Counted from the first letter of the stretch, positions 22,013 to 32,041 are shown. The stretch: DNA of 64,000 bases from Thermobispora bispora DSM 43833 (GCF_000092645.1 NC_014165.1:620001-684000); one strand, 5' to 3'. Notes: generated by a model not told the origin, from the letters alone. Made by a program: numbers and translations.

Positions 22013-22423
22013 ATGCCGCCGAAGTCCCGACAGGGCGCGACCTCCTCGAAGAAGTCGCGCCGCAAGGAAAAGAAGAACGTCGCTCACGGGCACGCCCATA
22101 TCAAGAGCACGTTCAACAACACGATCGTCTCGATCACCGACACCAACGGGAACGTGATCTCCTGGGCCAGCGCCGGCCACGTCGGGTTCAAGGGCTCGCG
22201 CAAGTCCACGCCGTTCGCGGCGCAGATGGCCGCCGAGAACGCCGCCCGCCGTGCCATGGAGCACGGCATGCGGAAGGTCGACGTCTTCGTCAAGGGGCCC
22301 GGCTCCGGCCGTGAGACCGCGATCCGCGCCCTCCAGGCGACCGGTCTCGAGGTCGACTCGATCCAGGACGTGACCCCGGTCCCGCACAACGGCTGCCGTC
22401 CGCCGAAGCGCCGCCGAGTCTGA
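22013..22423 (+). CDS. rpsK: 30S ribosomal protein S11
   Basis: S11 of the platform, 136 aa. Conserved [18 protein letters not shown] and the C-terminal [12 protein letters not shown] are intact. GGAGAG lies about 8 nt before the ATG. Between rpsM and rpsD. Confidence 0.97.
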   Translation: MPPKSRQGATSSKKSRRKEKKNVAHGHAHIKSTFNNTIVSITDTNGNVISWASAGHVGFKGSRKSTPFAAQMAAENAARRAMEHGMRKVDVFVKGPGSGRETAIRALQATGLEVDSIQDVTPVPHNGCRPPKRRRV

Positions 22424-22441
22424 GCTCAGGAGAGAAGAGAA

Positions 22442-23068
22442 ATGGCTCGTTACACGGGTCCGGACTGCAAGCTCTGCCGCCGGGAGAAGACCAAGCTCTT
22501 CCTCAAGGGCAAGAAGTGCGAGTCCGCGAAGTGCCCCATCGAGATCCGTCCCTACCCGCCTGGTGAACACGGCCGTGGCCGTCCCAAGGAGTCGGAGTAC
22601 CAGCTCCAGCTCCGGGAGAAGCAGAAGACCCGCCGCATCTACGGCGTCCTCGAGAAGCAGTTCCACCGCTACTACGAGGAGGCCAGCCGGCGGCCCGGCA
22701 AGACCGGCGAGAACCTGCTCCAGATCCTGGAGAGCCGGCTCGACAACGTGGTCTACCGCGCCGGCTTCGCCGAGTCGCGCGACGCCGCCCGCCAGCAGGT
22801 GCGGCACGGTCACTTCCTGGTCAACGGCCGCAAGGTCAACATCCCGTCCTACCGGGTTCGCGAGCACGACGTCATCGAGGTGCGCGAGAACAAGCGCCAC
22901 CTGATGCCGTACGAGGTCGCCCGCGCCACCCACTCCGAGAAGAAGATCCCCGCGTGGCTGGGGGTCTCGACGGAGCACATGCGGATCCTCGTGCACCAGC
23001 TCCCGACCCGGCAGCAGATCGACACGCTGGTCCAGGAGCAGCTGATCGTCGAGCTTTACTCGAAGTAA
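22442..23068 (+). CDS. rpsD: 30S ribosomal protein S4, zinc-binding (C+) form
   Basis: S4, primary 16S binder and part of the mRNA helicase, 208 aa. The N-terminus keeps four cysteines (9, 12, 26, 31), the zinc-containing C+ form; actinobacteria often also carry a C- paralogue elsewhere. S4 domain [20 protein letters not shown] is normal. Confidence 0.96.
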   Translation: MARYTGPDCKLCRREKTKLFLKGKKCESAKCPIEIRPYPPGEHGRGRPKESEYQLQLREKQKTRRIYGVLEKQFHRYYEEASRRPGKTGENLLQILESRLDNVVYRAGFAESRDAARQQVRHGHFLVNGRKVNIPSYRVREHDVIEVRENKRHLMPYEVARATHSEKKIPAWLGVSTEHMRILVHQLPTRQQIDTLVQEQLIVELYSK

Positions 23069-23227
23069 TCGGCGACGTCATGCGGTGCCGTACCCCCGTA
23101 CGGGCCGTACGGCATCATGGAGTGGAACCGAGTGGCGTCATATAGCGGGCGTCACCGTTATTGGGGACGGCGCGGAGCCGGCGATCGCCGGTGATCCGGC
23201 GTCGTCCCGGAGACAGGGGGAGTCCCA
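23069..23227 (+). other. rpsD–rpoA spacer with GTAC palindromes
   Basis: 159 nt holding three close GTAC-centred units, GCCGTAC at 23087, CCCGTACGGG at about 23095–23104 and GCCGTACGGC at 23104–23113, able to form competing small stems. AGGGGGAG precedes the rpoA ATG. No convincing promoter. Confidence 0.4.
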
Positions 23228-24250
23228 ATGCTCATCGCACAGCGTCCGACACTCCAGGAGGAGCCCCTCTCCGAGTACCGGTCCAGGTTCATCCTCGAGC
23301 CCCTGGAGCCGGGGTTCGGCTACACCATCGGCAACTCGCTCCGGCGTACTCTGCTGTCCTCGATCCCCGGGGCGGCGGTCACCAGCATCCGTATCGAGGG
23401 CGTGCTCCACGAGTTCTCGACCGTGCCGGGGGTCAAGGAAGACGTCACCGACATCATCCTCAACCTCAAGCAGCTGGTCGTCTCGTCCGAGCACGACGAG
23501 CCGGTGGTGATGTACCTGCGCAAGCAGGGGCCCGGTGAGGTCACCGCCGCCGACATCGCGCCGCCGGCCGGTGTCGAGGTGCACAACCCCGAGCTGCACA
23601 TCGCCACGCTGAACGGCAAGGCGAAGCTCGAGATGGAGCTGACCGTCGAGCGTGGCCGGGGGTACGTCTCCGCCGCGCAGAACAAGCAGCCGGGGCAGGA
23701 GATCGGACGTATCCCGATCGACTCGATCTACTCCCCCGTTCTCAAGGTCACCTACAAGGTCGAGGCGACCCGTGTCGAGCAGCGCACGGACTTCGACCGC
23801 CTGATCCTCGACGTCGAGACCAAGCCCTCGATCAAGCCCCGGGACGCCGTGGCCTCGGCCGGCAAGACGCTGGTCGAGCTGTTCGGGCTCGCCCGGGAGC
23901 TCAACGTCGAGGCCGAGGGCATCGAGATCGGCCCGTCGCCCACGGACGCGGCCCTCGCCGCCGACCTGGCGCTGCCGATCGAGGAGCTCAACCTCACCGT
24001 CCGGTCCTACAACTGCCTCAAGCGTGAGGGCATCCACACGGTCGGTGAGCTGGTCAGCCGCAGCGAGCAGGACCTGCTCGACATCCGGAACTTCGGCGCC
24101 AAGTCGATCGAGGAGGTCAAGCAGAAGCTCGCCGAGATGGGCCTCACCCTCAAGGACTCCCCTCCGGGGTTCGACCCGGCCACGGTCGCCGGTGGCGGTG
24201 GGAGGCTCGACGACGAGGATCGCGGCTTCATCGAGACCGAGCAGTACTGA
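23228..24250 (+). CDS. rpoA: DNA-directed RNA polymerase alpha subunit
   Basis: 340 aa. N-terminal dimerisation domain ([28 protein letters not shown]) at about 25–60 and continuing to about 230; flexible linker; C-terminal domain about 250–315 with [16 protein letters not shown], where Arg and the following helices contact UP elements and activators. Standard acidic tail. Confidence 0.97.
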   Translation: MLIAQRPTLQEEPLSEYRSRFILEPLEPGFGYTIGNSLRRTLLSSIPGAAVTSIRIEGVLHEFSTVPGVKEDVTDIILNLKQLVVSSEHDEPVVMYLRKQGPGEVTAADIAPPAGVEVHNPELHIATLNGKAKLEMELTVERGRGYVSAAQNKQPGQEIGRIPIDSIYSPVLKVTYKVEATRVEQRTDFDRLILDVETKPSIKPRDAVASAGKTLVELFGLARELNVEAEGIEIGPSPTDAALAADLALPIEELNLTVRSYNCLKREGIHTVGELVSRSEQDLLDIRNFGAKSIEEVKQKLAEMGLTLKDSPPGFDPATVAGGGGRLDDEDRGFIETEQY

Positions 24251-24326
24251 GCGGCCCTCGGCACGGTGACCGCCCGGCCCGGCCGGGGCGGCACCGCCGC
24301 CAGCGGTCTGCCTGGCAAGCCATGAA

Positions 24327-24367
24327 GGTACCGACCGGCGCATGCCGGTCGGCCCGACCCCGGTACC
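24327..24367 (+). repeat. Nested hairpin between rpoA and rplQ
   Basis: A 9-bp perfect stem (24331–24339 with 24344–24352, GCAT loop) is enclosed by a pair of GGTACC sites (24327–24332 and 24362–24367). No T run. Likely an mRNA processing or partial termination structure separating rplQ. Confidence 0.45.
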
Positions 24368-24408
24368 TGATACGGCCGGGGCGGGTTCGTCCATGAGGAG
24401 CACACACG

Positions 24409-24981
24409 ATGCCCAAGCCCACCAAGGGCGCCCGTCTCGGCGGCAGCCCGGCCCACGAGCGGCTGATCCTGGCGAACCTCGCCACGCAGCTGTTCCAGCA
24501 CGGCCGGATCCGCACCACGGAGGCGAAGGCCAAGCGTCTGCGCCCGTTCGCTGAGCGGTTGATCACCAAGGCAAAGAAGGGCGACCTGCACAACCGCCGC
24601 CAGGTGCTGGCGGTCATCCGTGACAAGAGCGTCGTCCACCACCTCTTCACCGAGATCGCGCCGACGTTCGCCGAGCGTCCCGGTGGCTACACCCGGATCA
24701 CCAAGATCGGCCCGCGCCGGGGTGACAACGCCCCCATGGCCATCATCGAGCTGGTGACCGAGCCGATGCGGCCGGTCCGGGTGGCTCGCAAGGCTCCGGC
24801 CGCCGCCGAGCAGCAGGCGGAGCAGCCGAAGGCCGCCGAGGAGCAGAAGGCCGCTCAGGAGGAGCAGGCCGCCGAGGCGAAGGCCGAGGCCGCCCAGGAG
24901 CAGGCCGAGACCGCCGCCGAGGCCGAGAAGGCCGAGGCCGCGGAGGGCGGCAAGCAGGACGAGAAGAAGGACGAAGCCTGA
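24409..24981 (+). CDS. rplQ: 50S ribosomal protein L17 with Ala/Glu-rich extension
   Basis: L17 near the tunnel exit. The core (about 1–122, [20 protein letters not shown]) matches the family; residues about 126–190 form an Ala/Glu/Gln/Lys-rich tail, likely helical or disordered, of the kind common in actinobacterial L17. 190 aa in total. Closed by the hairpin at 24999–25039. Confidence 0.96.
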   Translation: MPKPTKGARLGGSPAHERLILANLATQLFQHGRIRTTEAKAKRLRPFAERLITKAKKGDLHNRRQVLAVIRDKSVVHHLFTEIAPTFAERPGGYTRITKIGPRRGDNAPMAIIELVTEPMRPVRVARKAPAAAEQQAEQPKAAEEQKAAQEEQAAEAKAEAAQEQAETAAEAEKAEAAEGGKQDEKKDEA

Positions 24982-24998
24982 CCTTCAGGCCGTACCGT

Positions 24999-25039
24999 GA
25001 GTGGGCCCGGCTCCCCATTGTGGGATGCTGGGCCCGCTC
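24999..25039 (+). terminator. Terminator after rplQ
   Basis: 13-bp stem including two G·T pairs (24999–25011 with 25027–25039), followed by CTCATTTC. It ends the alpha-operon stretch; truA starts 54 nt later. Confidence 0.6.
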
Positions 25040-25092
25040 ATTTCGCGGACGGTCATCGCCGAGCGACGCCGGAGGGCAACGGAGGAGACGCG

Positions 25093-25977
25093 GTGGATCG
25101 AGACCCGGTGCGGTTCAGGCTCGACCTGGGGTACGACGGCACGGACTTTCAGGGGTGGGCGCGGCAGCCCGGCCTGCGGACCGTCCAGGGGGAGCTGGAG
25201 GCCGCGCTCGCCACGCTGCTGCGGCTGGAGGCCCCGCCCCGGCTGACCGTGGCGGGCCGTACCGACGCCGGGGTGCACGCGCGCGGCCAGGTCGTCCACG
25301 TCGACCTCCCGCTCGCCGCGCTCGCCATCCTCGAACCCCGCGGGAGGGAGACGGCCACGCCGCCCGCGGAGCGCCTCCCGGAGCTGTGCTCCGCGCTCGT
25401 CCGGCGGCTCGCCGCGGTGCTCCCGCCCGACGTCCGGGTCTTCGCCGTCTCCGTGCCCCCGGACGGCTTCGACGCCCGGTTCTCCGCGCTCTGCCGGCGG
25501 TACTGCTACCGCGTCTGCGACGCCCCGGGCGGGGTGGACCCGCTGCGGCGGCGGGAGGTGCTCTGGTACCCCAAGCCGCTCGACGTCGAGCTGATGAACG
25601 CCGCCTCGGTCCGGCTGCTCGGCGAGCACGACTTCGCCGCCTTCTGCAAGAAGCGCGAGGGCGCGACGACCATCCGGGAGCTCCGGCGGTTCGAGTGGGC
25701 CCGGCGCGACGACGGGATCATCGAGGCGACCGTGGTGGCGGACGCCTTCTGCCACTCCATGGTGCGGTCCCTGGTCGGCGCCGTGCTCGCCGTCGGGGAG
25801 GGCAAGCGGCCGGTGGAGTGGCCGGCCGAGGTGCTCGCGCGAGCCGTGCGCGACTCGGCCGTGCGCGTGGCCCCGGCGCACGGCCTGACCCTGGAGGAGG
25901 TGCGCTACCCGGAGACCGCCGAGGAGCTGGCGCGGCGCGCCGCCCAGGCCCGCCGGGTGCGCACGCTCACTTCTTGA
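25093..25977 (+). CDS. truA: tRNA pseudouridine(38–40) synthase
   Basis: Converts U38–U40 of tRNAs to pseudouridine. 294 aa from the GTG at 25093, chosen because GGAGGAG lies five nt upstream and the product begins [17 protein letters not shown]. Catalytic Asp lies in [10 protein letters not shown] (near residue 60). C-terminal family motifs [19 protein letters not shown] are present. Its 3' end overlaps the convergent membrane-protein gene by 11 nt. Confidence 0.94.
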   Translation: MDRDPVRFRLDLGYDGTDFQGWARQPGLRTVQGELEAALATLLRLEAPPRLTVAGRTDAGVHARGQVVHVDLPLAALAILEPRGRETATPPAERLPELCSALVRRLAAVLPPDVRVFAVSVPPDGFDARFSALCRRYCYRVCDAPGGVDPLRRREVLWYPKPLDVELMNAASVRLLGEHDFAAFCKKREGATTIRELRRFEWARRDDGIIEATVVADAFCHSMVRSLVGAVLAVGEGKRPVEWPAEVLARAVRDSAVRVAPAHGLTLEEVRYPETAEELARRAAQARRVRTLTS

Positions 25978-28900
25978 GCCGCTTCTCGATCACCTTCGTG
26001 GTGTGGTCGCGGAAGGCGCCGCTGACCGGGGCGAGCTTCGTGTCATCGGGGCCGGGCGTGCGCCCGTCCGAGTAGGTCGCGTAGCTGAACACGATGTAGC
26101 GCCCCCAGACCAGGCCGGCCCCGTAGCCGCCGGCGATCTCCATCCGCTCGGCGCCGCTGCCCTGCTTGCCGTTGAGGCCGCGGAACCACACGTTCCGCCC
26201 GAGGTCCTTGGCCCGGTCGACGGTGAGCGCCGCCTCCTTGGTGGGGAGCACGGCGATGCCGGTGGTGACCGCGAAGTCACGCTCGCGGTCCACGTAGGTC
26301 GCGCGCAGCACGCGGCGGCAGTGCTGCTCCGCGAGCGCGGTGGCGAACGCCCCGGTGGCGGCCTGGTCGCACTCGTCGGTGGAGTGGACCTTGACCCGCC
26401 GGAAGGTCCGGCCGGCCACGGTGACCCGGGTCTCCGGGAAGGCCTCGTTGAGCGTGAGCGTGTTGGGGTCGGTCGTCTCGGAGTCGAGCTTCGCGTCGGG
26501 GCCGGTCGGCTCGGGCTCCGGCTCGGTGGTGGCCGGTGCCGCGCTGCTCGTGGCGCCGCTCCGGGCGGTGCCCTCGTCGGGGCCGCCGTAGGCGAGGAAG
26601 GCGCCGGTCCCGATCGCCGCCACCGCGACCACGGAGGCCGCGGCGATCACCACCTTCTTCGCCGCCCCGGAGAGCGTGCGGCGGCCGGGGTCCTGCTGGG
26701 ACGAGGGCCGGCCGGTCTCCGGGGACGCGCCGGGGCCGTCCGCCCGGCTCTGCGGAGGCGGTGGCGCGCCGAACGGCGGTGGCATGGGCGGCCGGGCCGC
26801 CTTCGCCGGAATCACCGGGGTGAACATCGAGCCCGGTGCCGAGGGGTCCCTGCGGTCTTGGGCCGGCGAGGTCGCCTGCTCGCCGGAGGACGTGTCGGAA
26901 CGCGGTAGGCGGAGCGGCATGGTGTGCTGACCTTCCGATTGCGCGGGGTCGTCCTGCTCCTCCGATGCCGGCCGGTCGTCCGCCGGCCGTTCCTCCGCCG
27001 TCTGGCCGGGCGGGTCCGAGGCCTCAGGGGCCGTCTCCCCGGCGGCCGGTGCCGACGCGCCCGGCGCGGGCGCGGCCTCGGCCGCATCGGTGCCGGCCGG
27101 GCGCGTATCCGTGCCGGTGGGCCGCGTGCCGGTCTCGCCGGGGCTCGTCTCGGTGCCGGCCGGCTGGGCCTCGGCTCCGGCGGGGCGGGCGCCGGCCTCG
27201 GCGGGCCGCTCGGGCGCGGCGGCCTGGGGCGGCCGGGTGGCGGAACCGTCTCGCGGCGGGCGGTCCCCGGTGGGGCCACCGCCGTCTCCGGTGGGTTCGG
27301 TCTCCTTGGCCGGCTCCGGTCGCGGTGCCCCGGGCCCGGCGGCGGGAGCGCCCTCCTTGGGTGCGTCGCCCTGCGCGGCCGCCGTGGCCGTGGCGGGCTC
27401 AGCCGTACCGGTGTGCTCGCCGGGACGGCCGGCCGCCTGGGAGGCGTCCGGGGTGCCGCTCCGCGGATCCGCGGGCGAGGACGCGCCGGGCCGCGGCGCG
27501 GAGCCGTCCGCCGGGACCGGTGCGGGCCGCTCCGTGCCGTAGGCGGCGGGCGGCGGCCACGAGCGCGGCATGCCGGCGCCACCCGGACCGGCCGTTTCCG
27601 GGGACGGCTCACCGGGCAGCCTGGGCGGCCAGGGCGGGGCTTCGCCCGAGCCTCCGGGCGGGGCCGGTTGCCCGGCCGGTCCCGCCTGCCATCCGGGCGC
27701 GGGCCATGGGGCGCCCGGCGGCGGAGCGGGAGGCCCGGCCGTGGGCCATGGGGCGGGCTCGGCGGCATGCGCCGGCGCCCCGCCGTCCCGGGCACCGTGC
27801 GCGAGGGCGTGCTCCGGCCCGCGGGACGGGCCGGGCACCGGTGGAGGCCAGCCCGCGGCGCCGGGCCGCGGGGGCGTCTGCGGGCCGGCCTGTGGCGCGT
27901 TCGCGGGCGCCTGTGGGTTCGTGGCGGCCTGGGACGGGCCGATGGGCGTCCCAGGGGCCTGTGGCTGGTTCGCGGGGGCCTGCGGGCCCATGGGCGGCGC
28001 CGGAGGGCTCATGGCGCCGTGCGGAGGCATGGGAGGGAGACCCCCGCCGGGCTCGGCCGGTGCCTGGCCGCCCGGGGGCGGGGGCCAGGGCTGCCCGGGG
28101 TGCGGCGCCGGGGCGGGCGGCGTACCGGGGTACGGCCCGGGGCCCGGGTACCCCTGAGGCGGTTGCGGCCGGTCGGCCGGAGGCCGGTACGGAGGAGGCT
28201 GAGGCGGGTTGTCGGGCGCCGGGTGCGGGAAGCGCTGCGGCCGGTAGTCGGCGTACGGCGGGGCGTGCCCGCCCGGGTACGGCACGGCACCGCCGTCACC
28301 CGGCCGTGGCGACTGCGGCGGGAAGGCGGGCAATGGCCGGGTCACCGCCGGGTCGGGCGGTGGCGCCTGCTCCGGGGCGGGCGTACCGCCCGGCGGCGTG
28401 CCCGGTCCGGCCTGGGGTGCGCCCGGGGGAGTGGCGTGCCCGCCCGGTGCGCCGGGGTGGGGCCCGCCCTGCGGTGCGCCGGGTGGTGGCGTGCCCGGTG
28501 CGCCGGGCTGCGCGGTCTGCGGGCCGGGGAACCACAAAATGCCCGGCCCGGGGGCGTGCGGCCCGGGCGGCATGCCGGGACCGGCCTGGGGCGCGCTCTG
28601 CGGCGCGGTGCGCGATCCCGATGATGGCGCGGTGTGCGATCCCGATGACGCGCCCGGCCCGGGCTGCCCGCTCAGCGGCGCGGCGGGAGCGCCCACGCCC
28701 GGCCCCGCCTGCCGTCCGCTCTCCGATTGGGCGTGCGCGTCCGGTGCGCCGGGGTGGGGCCCGCCCTGCGGTGCGCCGGGTGGTGGTGTGCCCGGTGCGC
28801 CGGGCTGCGCGGTCTGCGGGCCGGAGGACGGCGCACCCGGCCCGGTGGGCGCGCCGGACCGCGAGCCGGCGGCCGGTGCCTGGCCGGGTGTGGGCGATCC

Positions 28901-29032
28901 CGGGCCGTCCGCGGAACGGCCGGTGCCCGGCGGGGTGGGCGCGGCCGCGGAGCCGGCCGCGTCCGGCTCGCGGGGAACCCGCGCCGTGTCCTGCTCGTGC
29001 TCGTGCTCGGAACCGGGATCCTGGCCACGCAT
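25967..29032 (-). CDS. Proline-rich single-pass membrane protein with two-cysteine extracytoplasmic domain (paralogue 1)
   Basis: Unrecognised protein, 1021 aa. Residues 1 to about 790 are Pro/Gly/Ala-rich and probably disordered in the cytoplasm, with repeats such as [17 protein letters not shown]. One transmembrane segment follows (about 794–815, [19 protein letters not shown]), then a Thr/Pro/Glu linker and a folded domain of about 160 residues containing Cys878 and Cys895 (ECDQ and QHCRR), [10 protein letters not shown] and [19 protein letters not shown]. The same layout and domain recur in the next upstream gene. The ATG at 29032 lacks a strong ribosome site. It lies between truA and rplM, a place usually holding translation genes. 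Function unknown; envelope role inferred only. Confidence 0.75.
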   Translation of the reverse strand: MRGQDPGSEHEHEQDTARVPREPDAAGSAAAPTPPGTGRSADGPGSPTPGQAPAAGSRSGAPTGPGAPSSGPQTAQPGAPGTPPPGAPQGGPHPGAPDAHAQSESGRQAGPGVGAPAAPLSGQPGPGASSGSHTAPSSGSRTAPQSAPQAGPGMPPGPHAPGPGILWFPGPQTAQPGAPGTPPPGAPQGGPHPGAPGGHATPPGAPQAGPGTPPGGTPAPEQAPPPDPAVTRPLPAFPPQSPRPGDGGAVPYPGGHAPPYADYRPQRFPHPAPDNPPQPPPYRPPADRPQPPQGYPGPGPYPGTPPAPAPHPGQPWPPPPGGQAPAEPGGGLPPMPPHGAMSPPAPPMGPQAPANQPQAPGTPIGPSQAATNPQAPANAPQAGPQTPPRPGAAGWPPPVPGPSRGPEHALAHGARDGGAPAHAAEPAPWPTAGPPAPPPGAPWPAPGWQAGPAGQPAPPGGSGEAPPWPPRLPGEPSPETAGPGGAGMPRSWPPPAAYGTERPAPVPADGSAPRPGASSPADPRSGTPDASQAAGRPGEHTGTAEPATATAAAQGDAPKEGAPAAGPGAPRPEPAKETEPTGDGGGPTGDRPPRDGSATRPPQAAAPERPAEAGARPAGAEAQPAGTETSPGETGTRPTGTDTRPAGTDAAEAAPAPGASAPAAGETAPEASDPPGQTAEERPADDRPASEEQDDPAQSEGQHTMPLRLPRSDTSSGEQATSPAQDRRDPSAPGSMFTPVIPAKAARPPMPPPFGAPPPPQSRADGPGASPETGRPSSQQDPGRRTLSGAAKKVVIAAASVVAVAAIGTGAFLAYGGPDEGTARSGATSSAAPATTEPEPEPTGPDAKLDSETTDPNTLTLNEAFPETRVTVAGRTFRRVKVHSTDECDQAATGAFATALAEQHCRRVLRATYVDRERDFAVTTGIAVLPTKEAALTVDRAKDLGRNVWFRGLNGKQGSGAERMEIAGGYGAGLVWGRYIVFSYATYSDGRTPGPDDTKLAPVSGAFRDHTTKVIEKRLKK
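28444..28527 (-). repeat. 84-bp direct repeat, copy A
   Basis: Repeats at 28741–28824 with a single base difference, 297 bp (99 codons) apart, in frame within the proline-rich region. Encodes the [20 protein letters not shown] type of segment. Suggests recent duplication or gene conversion. Confidence 0.85.
28606..28654 (-). repeat. 24-bp tandem duplication
   Basis: Two adjacent units of the form GCGCGGTGyGCGATCCCGAT differ at two positions. In frame in the proline-rich protein. Confidence 0.7.
28741..28824 (-). repeat. 84-bp direct repeat, copy B
   Basis: Second copy of the repeat at 28444–28527, differing at one base. Confidence 0.85.
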
Positions 29033-29136
29033 AGCCGGAAGCGTATCGATGAGAACGAGGTCGAAGGGCCGCTATCGGGCTTTCCGCCGCCCGATGCCGG
29101 ATGGATCACCGCGGCGCGCGGCCCGGCGGGCCCGGG

Positions 29137-30435
29137 TCACGCGCGGCGCCCGCCGGTGAGCGAGCGGTGCTCCAGGGCGGGGAAGACCGTCTGGTCGGCG
29201 ATGTCGTTCGCCGCCCGATAGAGCTGCTTGAGCTCGTTCTTGTTCGGCTTGTGCCCGTCCTTGAACTGGAACCACAGCAGCACGGCGTAGTGGCCGTAGG
29301 TCCAGCCGCCCGCGTACGCGTCCCCGTTGCCGAGCTGCTTGGTCGCCTCGTCCTTCCCGGGGAGCGGCTTGAGGTAGTCCTCGCGCTCCTTCCCGCCGCC
29401 GGCGGTGGCGACCTTCTTCGCCGCCGCGGAGGTGGCGAGGTTGGCGACTCCCACCGTTCCGATGATCTTGTTCTTGGTGTCCCGGAAGCTGGCCCTGATC
29501 AGCTGGGTGCAGCGGCCGGAGCGCAGCGCCTTCTTGATCTTGTCGCCGTTGACCCCGTCTTCGCAGCGCTTCTCCTTGCGCCAGACCGTCCGGACGTACC
29601 CGCGCCCCTTGGTGGCGAACTTCGCCTTCCCGAACAGCTCCTTCACGGTGAGCGGGGTCTTGTCGGTCTTGCGCGAGGCCGCGAAGCCGTACTTGCCGGT
29701 GGGGAAGCTCGGCAGGGAGCTCGACGGCTTGGGGGTGGCGACCGGGGCCGCGGGCTTCTCGTTCTTCGCCGCCGTCCACAGGCCGAAGAAGAGTGCGCCG
29801 ATCAGCGCCATCACGCCGCCGGTGAGGATGAGCGGCTTGATCCACTGCGGGCCCCGGGCGTCGGGGTCCCACGCCGGCTCGGCCTGCTCGGCGGGCCGCT
29901 GCCGCCGTCCGGGCGCGGTGCGGCTCTGCTCGTCCCGCCGGCTCGGTGACTCCTCGCCCGGGCCAGGCCCACCGGGCCCGGGGCCGGGCTCCGGCTGGTG
30001 CGGCGCGGCGCCCTGCGGGGTGCCGCCCGGTTCCGGCCCGTGCGCCCCGCCCAGCGGAGCGTGCCCCGTATCCAATGCGTACGGCCCACCCTGCGGAGTG
30101 TGACCTGGTTCTGGTCCGTATGGCCCGGCCTGTGGAGTGTGGCTCGGTTCGGGGCCGTACGGTCCGCCCGGTGGGGTGTGGCCCGGATCCGGCCGGTACG
30201 GCATGGCCCCCTGCAGGGTGGGACCCGTCTCCCACCCGTACGGCCCGGCCTGGGGAGTGGGGCCCGGCTCCGGTCCGTACGGCACGGCGTCCCGCCGTGG
30301 CGCGTCCTCCCGGCGGCCATGGCCCGCGTACGGCGGCCACGACCCTCCACCGGCCTGCCAGGGGTCGCCGTCCGGGCGGCCGGCCTGGTGGAGGTAGGGC
30401 GGACGGTGTGTTCGCTGCTCGCCGGGATAACCCAT
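29137..30435 (-). CDS. Proline-rich single-pass membrane protein with two-cysteine extracytoplasmic domain (paralogue 2)
   Basis: 432 aa from the ATG at 30435 (MGYPGEQRTHRPPYLHQ). Residues 51–155 are about eight copies of a 13-residue unit close to PYGPEPGHTPQGG. A transmembrane segment lies at about 198–219 (PLILTGGVMALIGALFFGLW). The C-terminal domain of about 170 residues has Cys291 and Cys309 (KRCED and GRCTQ), RASFRD and GGWTYGHYAVLLWFQF, matching the domain of the 1021-aa neighbour position by position. Same strand, 104 bp apart, so probably one operon. No function recognised. Confidence 0.75.
   Translation of the reverse strand: MGYPGEQRTHRPPYLHQAGRPDGDPWQAGGGSWPPYAGHGRREDAPRRDAVPYGPEPGPTPQAGPYGWETGPTLQGAMPYRPDPGHTPPGGPYGPEPSHTPQAGPYGPEPGHTPQGGPYALDTGHAPLGGAHGPEPGGTPQGAAPHQPEPGPGPGGPGPGEESPSRRDEQSRTAPGRRQRPAEQAEPAWDPDARGPQWIKPLILTGGVMALIGALFFGLWTAAKNEKPAAPVATPKPSSSLPSFPTGKYGFAASRKTDKTPLTVKELFGKAKFATKGRGYVRTVWRKEKRCEDGVNGDKIKKALRSGRCTQLIRASFRDTKNKIIGTVGVANLATSAAAKKVATAGGGKEREDYLKPLPGKDEATKQLGNGDAYAGGWTYGHYAVLLWFQFKDGHKPNKNELKQLYRAANDIADQTVFPALEHRSLTGGRRA
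29971..30285 (-). repeat. 39-bp coding minisatellite
   Basis: About eight diverged 39-bp units encoding the 13-residue PYGPEP..TPQ.G repeat of the 432-aa membrane protein. All units keep frame. Confidence 0.8.
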
Positions 30436-30476
30436 GCGCCCGAGATTAGCCTGGTGCTCCCACCGGTGCGGGAGGG

Positions 30477-31277
30477 TCAGGAGTAGCCGAAGTCCCCGGT
30501 CCACCAGTAGCCGGTGGGGCCGATGCTCACCCCGATGCCGACGGCGACGATCCGGCAGTCCAGCAGGGTGCGGCGGTCGGCCTTGCGGGCCATCCAGCCG
30601 GCCACCACGGCCTCGGCGCTCCGGTAGCCGCGGGCGATGGTCTCGGCCGCGCCGTCCGGGTAGTCGGCGGCGGCCATCCGGTCCCAGGCGGTGGTGCCGT
30701 CCGACCAGGTGTGGGAGAACCGGCCGCTCGCCGCCATCTGGGCCGCGTGGCGGCGGGCCGACCGGACGAGCCGGGGGTCGAGGCGCAGCCGCCGGCAGCC
30801 GTGCGCCACGCGCGCGAGGTTCACCAGCCGGAGCACCTCCCGCTCCAGCTCGGGGTGGCCGGTGGCGTCCCAGTGCGGGCCGTCGGCCTCCTCGCCGGCG
30901 GAGTGGGCGTGGACCACGGTCCCGCCGCCGTCCGGCCCGCCGGCCTCGCTGGTCGCCCGCGGGGCGGGCGTCCGGGTCGCCCGGGCGGAGGGCGTGGGCG
31001 CCGGGGTGCGGCGGACGGGATCGAGGGGCGGGCGGTCGCCCCACCGCTCGGCCGAACGGGAGGTGTGTTCCGCCACACCGGCGGGAGTGACGGCGGTGGA
31101 GGGCTGGGTTTCGGGAAAATGCAGATAGACCTGCTCGCCGCCATTTCCCTCGGCCGCGGTCACCCGGCCGATCACCACTCCGGTGAGCAGCAGTGCGGCA
31201 GCGCAGCTCAGCAGCCCCAGGAGGGTGCCCGGCCGGGGCGTCCGCGTGGGCTGCGTGGAGCGAATGGTCTGCCGCAT
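30477..31277 (-). CDS. CAP/SCP-domain secreted or membrane-anchored protein
   Basis: 266 aa from ATG 31277. The N-terminus is a signal/anchor (basic MRQTIRSTQPTRTPRP, then LLGLLSCAAALLLTGVVIG), followed by a Pro/Thr/Arg linker and a CAP domain from about residue 140: LEREVLRLVNLARVAHGCRR, MAASGRFSHTWSDG, AAETIARGYRSAEAVVAGWM and WWTGDFGYS. Bacterial CAP domains usually have a histidine in a SPGHR-like segment after the WM; here it reads ARKADRR, so one cavity histidine is lost. Last of three minus-strand envelope genes here. An ATG at 31307 is possible, but the promoter spacing favours 31277. Confidence 0.85.
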   Translation of the reverse strand: MRQTIRSTQPTRTPRPGTLLGLLSCAAALLLTGVVIGRVTAAEGNGGEQVYLHFPETQPSTAVTPAGVAEHTSRSAERWGDRPPLDPVRRTPAPTPSARATRTPAPRATSEAGGPDGGGTVVHAHSAGEEADGPHWDATGHPELEREVLRLVNLARVAHGCRRLRLDPRLVRSARRHAAQMAASGRFSHTWSDGTTAWDRMAAADYPDGAAETIARGYRSAEAVVAGWMARKADRRTLLDCRIVAVGIGVSIGPTGYWWTGDFGYS

Positions 31278-31287
31278 GTTGCAGCCC

Positions 31288-31317
31288 AATATAAGGAGGT
31301 GCGGCATTAGAGGTAAA
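31288..31317 (-). promoter_or_regulatory. Promoter of the CAP-domain gene, near-leaderless
   Basis: On the minus strand TTTACC (31317–31312) and TATATT (31293–31288) are 18 nt apart, and the -10 ends 10 nt before the ATG at 31277. There is no Shine-Dalgarno sequence, so the mRNA would have little or no leader. Confidence 0.5.
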
Positions 31318-31397
31318 AGGACTTCTGATACGGATTTGATAGAATCCGGCCTATCGCCGGGCGGCCCTTGCGCGGCCCTGCGGAGCCGCGCGGCGTT

Positions 31398-31426
31398 TTG
31401 ACCTGGCGGCGGCAGGCCGGTACCCT
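31398..31426 (+). promoter_or_regulatory. Promoter of rplM-rpsI
   Basis: TTGACC (31398–31403) and TACCCT (31421–31426) with exact 17-nt spacing, giving a leader of about 135 nt before rplM. Divergent from the CAP-gene promoter. Confidence 0.7.
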
Positions 31427-31567
31427 GCTTATTCGTTGTGTGTGGATCGGTCTGCCCAAAGACCGGTGCACGGCGCGTCCGGCGTCTTCTCCCATACACG
31501 TGGAGACGGAGGTTGTCGCCGTGCCTGCGCAACCTACCGAGTTCCTGAATCCCACAGAGGCACTGCC

Positions 31568-32011
31568 GTGCGCACGTTCTCACCGAAGTCCAGCGACGTC
31601 GAGCGTCGGTGGTGGGTCATCGACGCGACTGACGTTGTGCTCGGCCGGCTGGCCAGCCAAGTAGCCATCCTGCTCCGCGGTAAGCACAAGCCGATCTACG
31701 CCCCGCACGTGGACACGGGTGACTTCGTCATCGTCGTCAACGCCGACAAGGTCGCGCTGACGGGTAACAAGCTCACCCAGAAGCGGGCGTACCGTCACTC
31801 CGGTTACCCAGGCGGTCTCCGCTCGGTCACCTACGAAGAGCTCATGAAGAAGCGCCCCGACCGAGTGGTGGAGAAGGCGGTCCGGGGCATGCTTCCGAAG
31901 AACTCCCTCGGCCGGAAGATGGCGAAGAAGCTGAAGGTCTACGCCGGTCCCGAGCACCCGCACCAGGCGCAGAAGCCGGTGCCCTACCAGATCACCCAGA
32001 TCGCCCAGTAG
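31568..32011 (+). CDS. rplM: 50S ribosomal protein L13
   Basis: L13, early 50S assembly protein, 147 aa. The GTG at 31568 gives the family start [20 protein letters not shown]. Conserved [12 protein letters not shown] and [12 protein letters not shown] present. rpsI follows after 30 nt. Confidence 0.96.
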   Translation: MRTFSPKSSDVERRWWVIDATDVVLGRLASQVAILLRGKHKPIYAPHVDTGDFVIVVNADKVALTGNKLTQKRAYRHSGYPGGLRSVTYEELMKKRPDRVVEKAVRGMLPKNSLGRKMAKKLKVYAGPEHPHQAQKPVPYQITQIAQ

Positions 32012-32041
32012 CCGCCGAGCCAGGAGAGTTAGAGGAGAACC

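Noticed and set aside
26836-29034. 732-codon plus-strand frame across the proline-rich gene
   Set aside because: Arg/Pro-rich with no domain. The minus-strand frame has a membrane helix and a domain shared with its neighbour, so it is the real gene.
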